Under the pieces are notes generated by a model. It saw only the letters and a program-made list of their open reading frames with translations. It was not told where the DNA came from and ran no database searches. Of a stretch of 13,455 nt of DNA, positions 12,664 through 13,455 are shown one piece after another. The stretch is taken from NCBI GenBank assembly GCA_964434955.1, contig CAYSXI010000148.1:1-13455 (forward strand). The letters run 5' to 3'. Both the position numbers and the translations under genes were made by a program. The DNA comes from JANQLU01 sp964434955. GTDB taxonomy: Bacteria; Planctomycetota; Planctomycetia; Pirellulales; Pirellulaceae. Position 1 is the first letter of the stretch, and each line of letters opens with the position of its first letter.

Positions 12664-13455
12664 ATGAATGATCCCAATCCCGACTTAGGGGAATTTGAAA
12701 GCCGTCTTGCTCAACGTCCCCACGACAAGATCGAGCAGTTTCAACGGAATGGTCGTCTCAAACACCTAATTTTTGGCGCCCAGCTGACACCGGAATTGCT
12801 CGAGCGATTCTGTCGTTCCGCGGACAAAATCCGACAGCTGTCCAAGTCCAAAAAGGGGTGCGACCGGCTACGCGAATTGCTTTCGCACAAGCGTGCAATG
12901 CTGTATTTCACTCAACCGTCCACCCGAACATTCCTGTCCTTCATGGCAGCCTGCCAGATCATGGGACTGACTTGCAACGAGGTGCGAGATCGACAAACGA
13001 GCAGCGAAGTCAAACGCGAGTCCCCCATGGACTCCATCCGGATGTTCAGTAGCTATTTTGACGTGATCATCATGCGTAGCCCGGTCGCAAATTTTGCCGA
13101 GTGTTGCGCTTACTTGATGAACGAGCTTGAACAGAAAGAGATGAGATCCGTCCCGATCATCAACGGCGGTTCCGGATCCGATGAACACCCGACCCAGGCC
13201 CTTCTCGATGCCTACACCATTCAACGGACTTTTCAGTTCGATTCGAGCCAGGTCGGAGGCCCCTCCCGATTTGAAACCCTTCGAGAGTCTTTTCCGGATT
13301 TGACCAAATCGCCTGCGAACAAAACCTATTGCTTCTGCGGCGACATGGGGCGAGGACGGACAGTGCGTTCTCTGGCCATCGCACTTTCACAGTTCGAAAA
13401 TGTAAGAATGGTCTTCGTCTCTCCGGACCAGGATGCACTTAAACTCGATGACGAT
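12664..13455 (+). CDS. pyrB: Aspartate carbamoyltransferase catalytic chain, 5' part (runs off the right edge)
   Basis: Transfers carbamoyl from carbamoyl phosphate to aspartate, the first committed step of pyrimidine synthesis. 264 residues are visible from the ATG at 12664, with no stop before the window ends. Carbamoyl-phosphate site residues are in QPSTRTFLSF (85-93; STRT 86-89), Lys117 in SEVKRES matches the 80s-loop lysine, Arg138 in IIMRSP, and His175/Gln178 in SDEHPTQALLD. CGDMGRGRTVRSL (225-237) opens the aspartate domain. It differs from textbook PyrB: STRTF replaces the usual STRTR, the N-terminus is extended by about 35 residues, and an extra stretch of about 30 residues (191-220) sits between HPTQALLD and GDMGRGRTV. 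Ornithine carbamoyltransferase is less likely given GGSGSDEHPTQ. Confidence 0.88.
   Translation, partial: MNDPNPDLGEFESRLAQRPHDKIEQFQRNGRLKHLIFGAQLTPELLERFCRSADKIRQLSKSKKGCDRLRELLSHKRAMLYFTQPSTRTFLSFMAACQIMGLTCNEVRDRQTSSEVKRESPMDSIRMFSSYFDVIIMRSPVANFAECCAYLMNELEQKEMRSVPIINGGSGSDEHPTQALLDAYTIQRTFQFDSSQVGGPSRFETLRESFPDLTKSPANKTYCFCGDMGRGRTVRSLAIALSQFENVRMVFVSPDQDALKLDDD

Overview
The window looks like a chromosomal stretch from a planctomycete, most likely a Pirellulaceae/Rhodopirellula-type organism. This is inferred from moderate GC, short scattered operons mixing housekeeping and secreted proteins, several signal-peptide proteins of planctomycete character, an atypical aspartate carbamoyltransferase, and a redoxin-TPR protein of a kind I associate with this phylum. 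No database search could be run, so the taxon is an inference. I see no rRNA, tRNA, CRISPR array, insertion sequence or prophage.

Layout. 1-1013 (-): 5' part of an exported gamma-glutamyltranspeptidase that runs off the left edge. 1076-1906 (+): scpB, chromosome segregation, with a long acidic N-terminal extension. 2018-3466 (+): an exported thioredoxin-fold protein whose frame is broken only by one TGA, exactly at the first position of the WCxxC active site; a stem-loop with a GG-containing loop lies about 23 nt downstream, as expected for a bacterial SECIS element. I read this as a selenoprotein (Sec78-Ala-Gly-Cys81), and it is the most interesting item here. 3614-4936 (+): glgC (ADP-glucose pyrophosphorylase) behind a leader rich in mutually exclusive helices. 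It is followed at 18, 2 and 16 nt spacing by an OsmC-family protein, an exported SAM methyltransferase and a PhyH-type Fe/2-oxoglutarate dioxygenase, so these four are probably cotranscribed. 6997-8148 (-): a secreted protein with two SPOR-like repeats, convergent with the dioxygenase and sharing its stop-codon bases. 8149-8484: a 336-base divergent intergenic region with palindromes and a possible promoter. 8485-9636 (+): an HTH regulator with an unrecognised C-terminal domain. 9746-10915 (+): an exported transglutaminase-like protein. 11143-11469 (+): a small acidic protein of unknown function. 11530-12531 (+): a XerD-like tyrosine recombinase with a lysine-rich tail. 12664-13455 (+): pyrB, cut by the right edge.

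How they work together. Most neighbours are functionally unrelated. ScpB and XerD both serve chromosome segregation but are about 10 kb apart. GGT, the selenoredoxin, the SPOR-like protein, the methyltransferase and the transglutaminase all carry signal peptides, so much of the window serves the cell envelope or periplasm. The selenoprotein reading predicts that selA, selB, selC and selD occur elsewhere in the genome; none is in this window.
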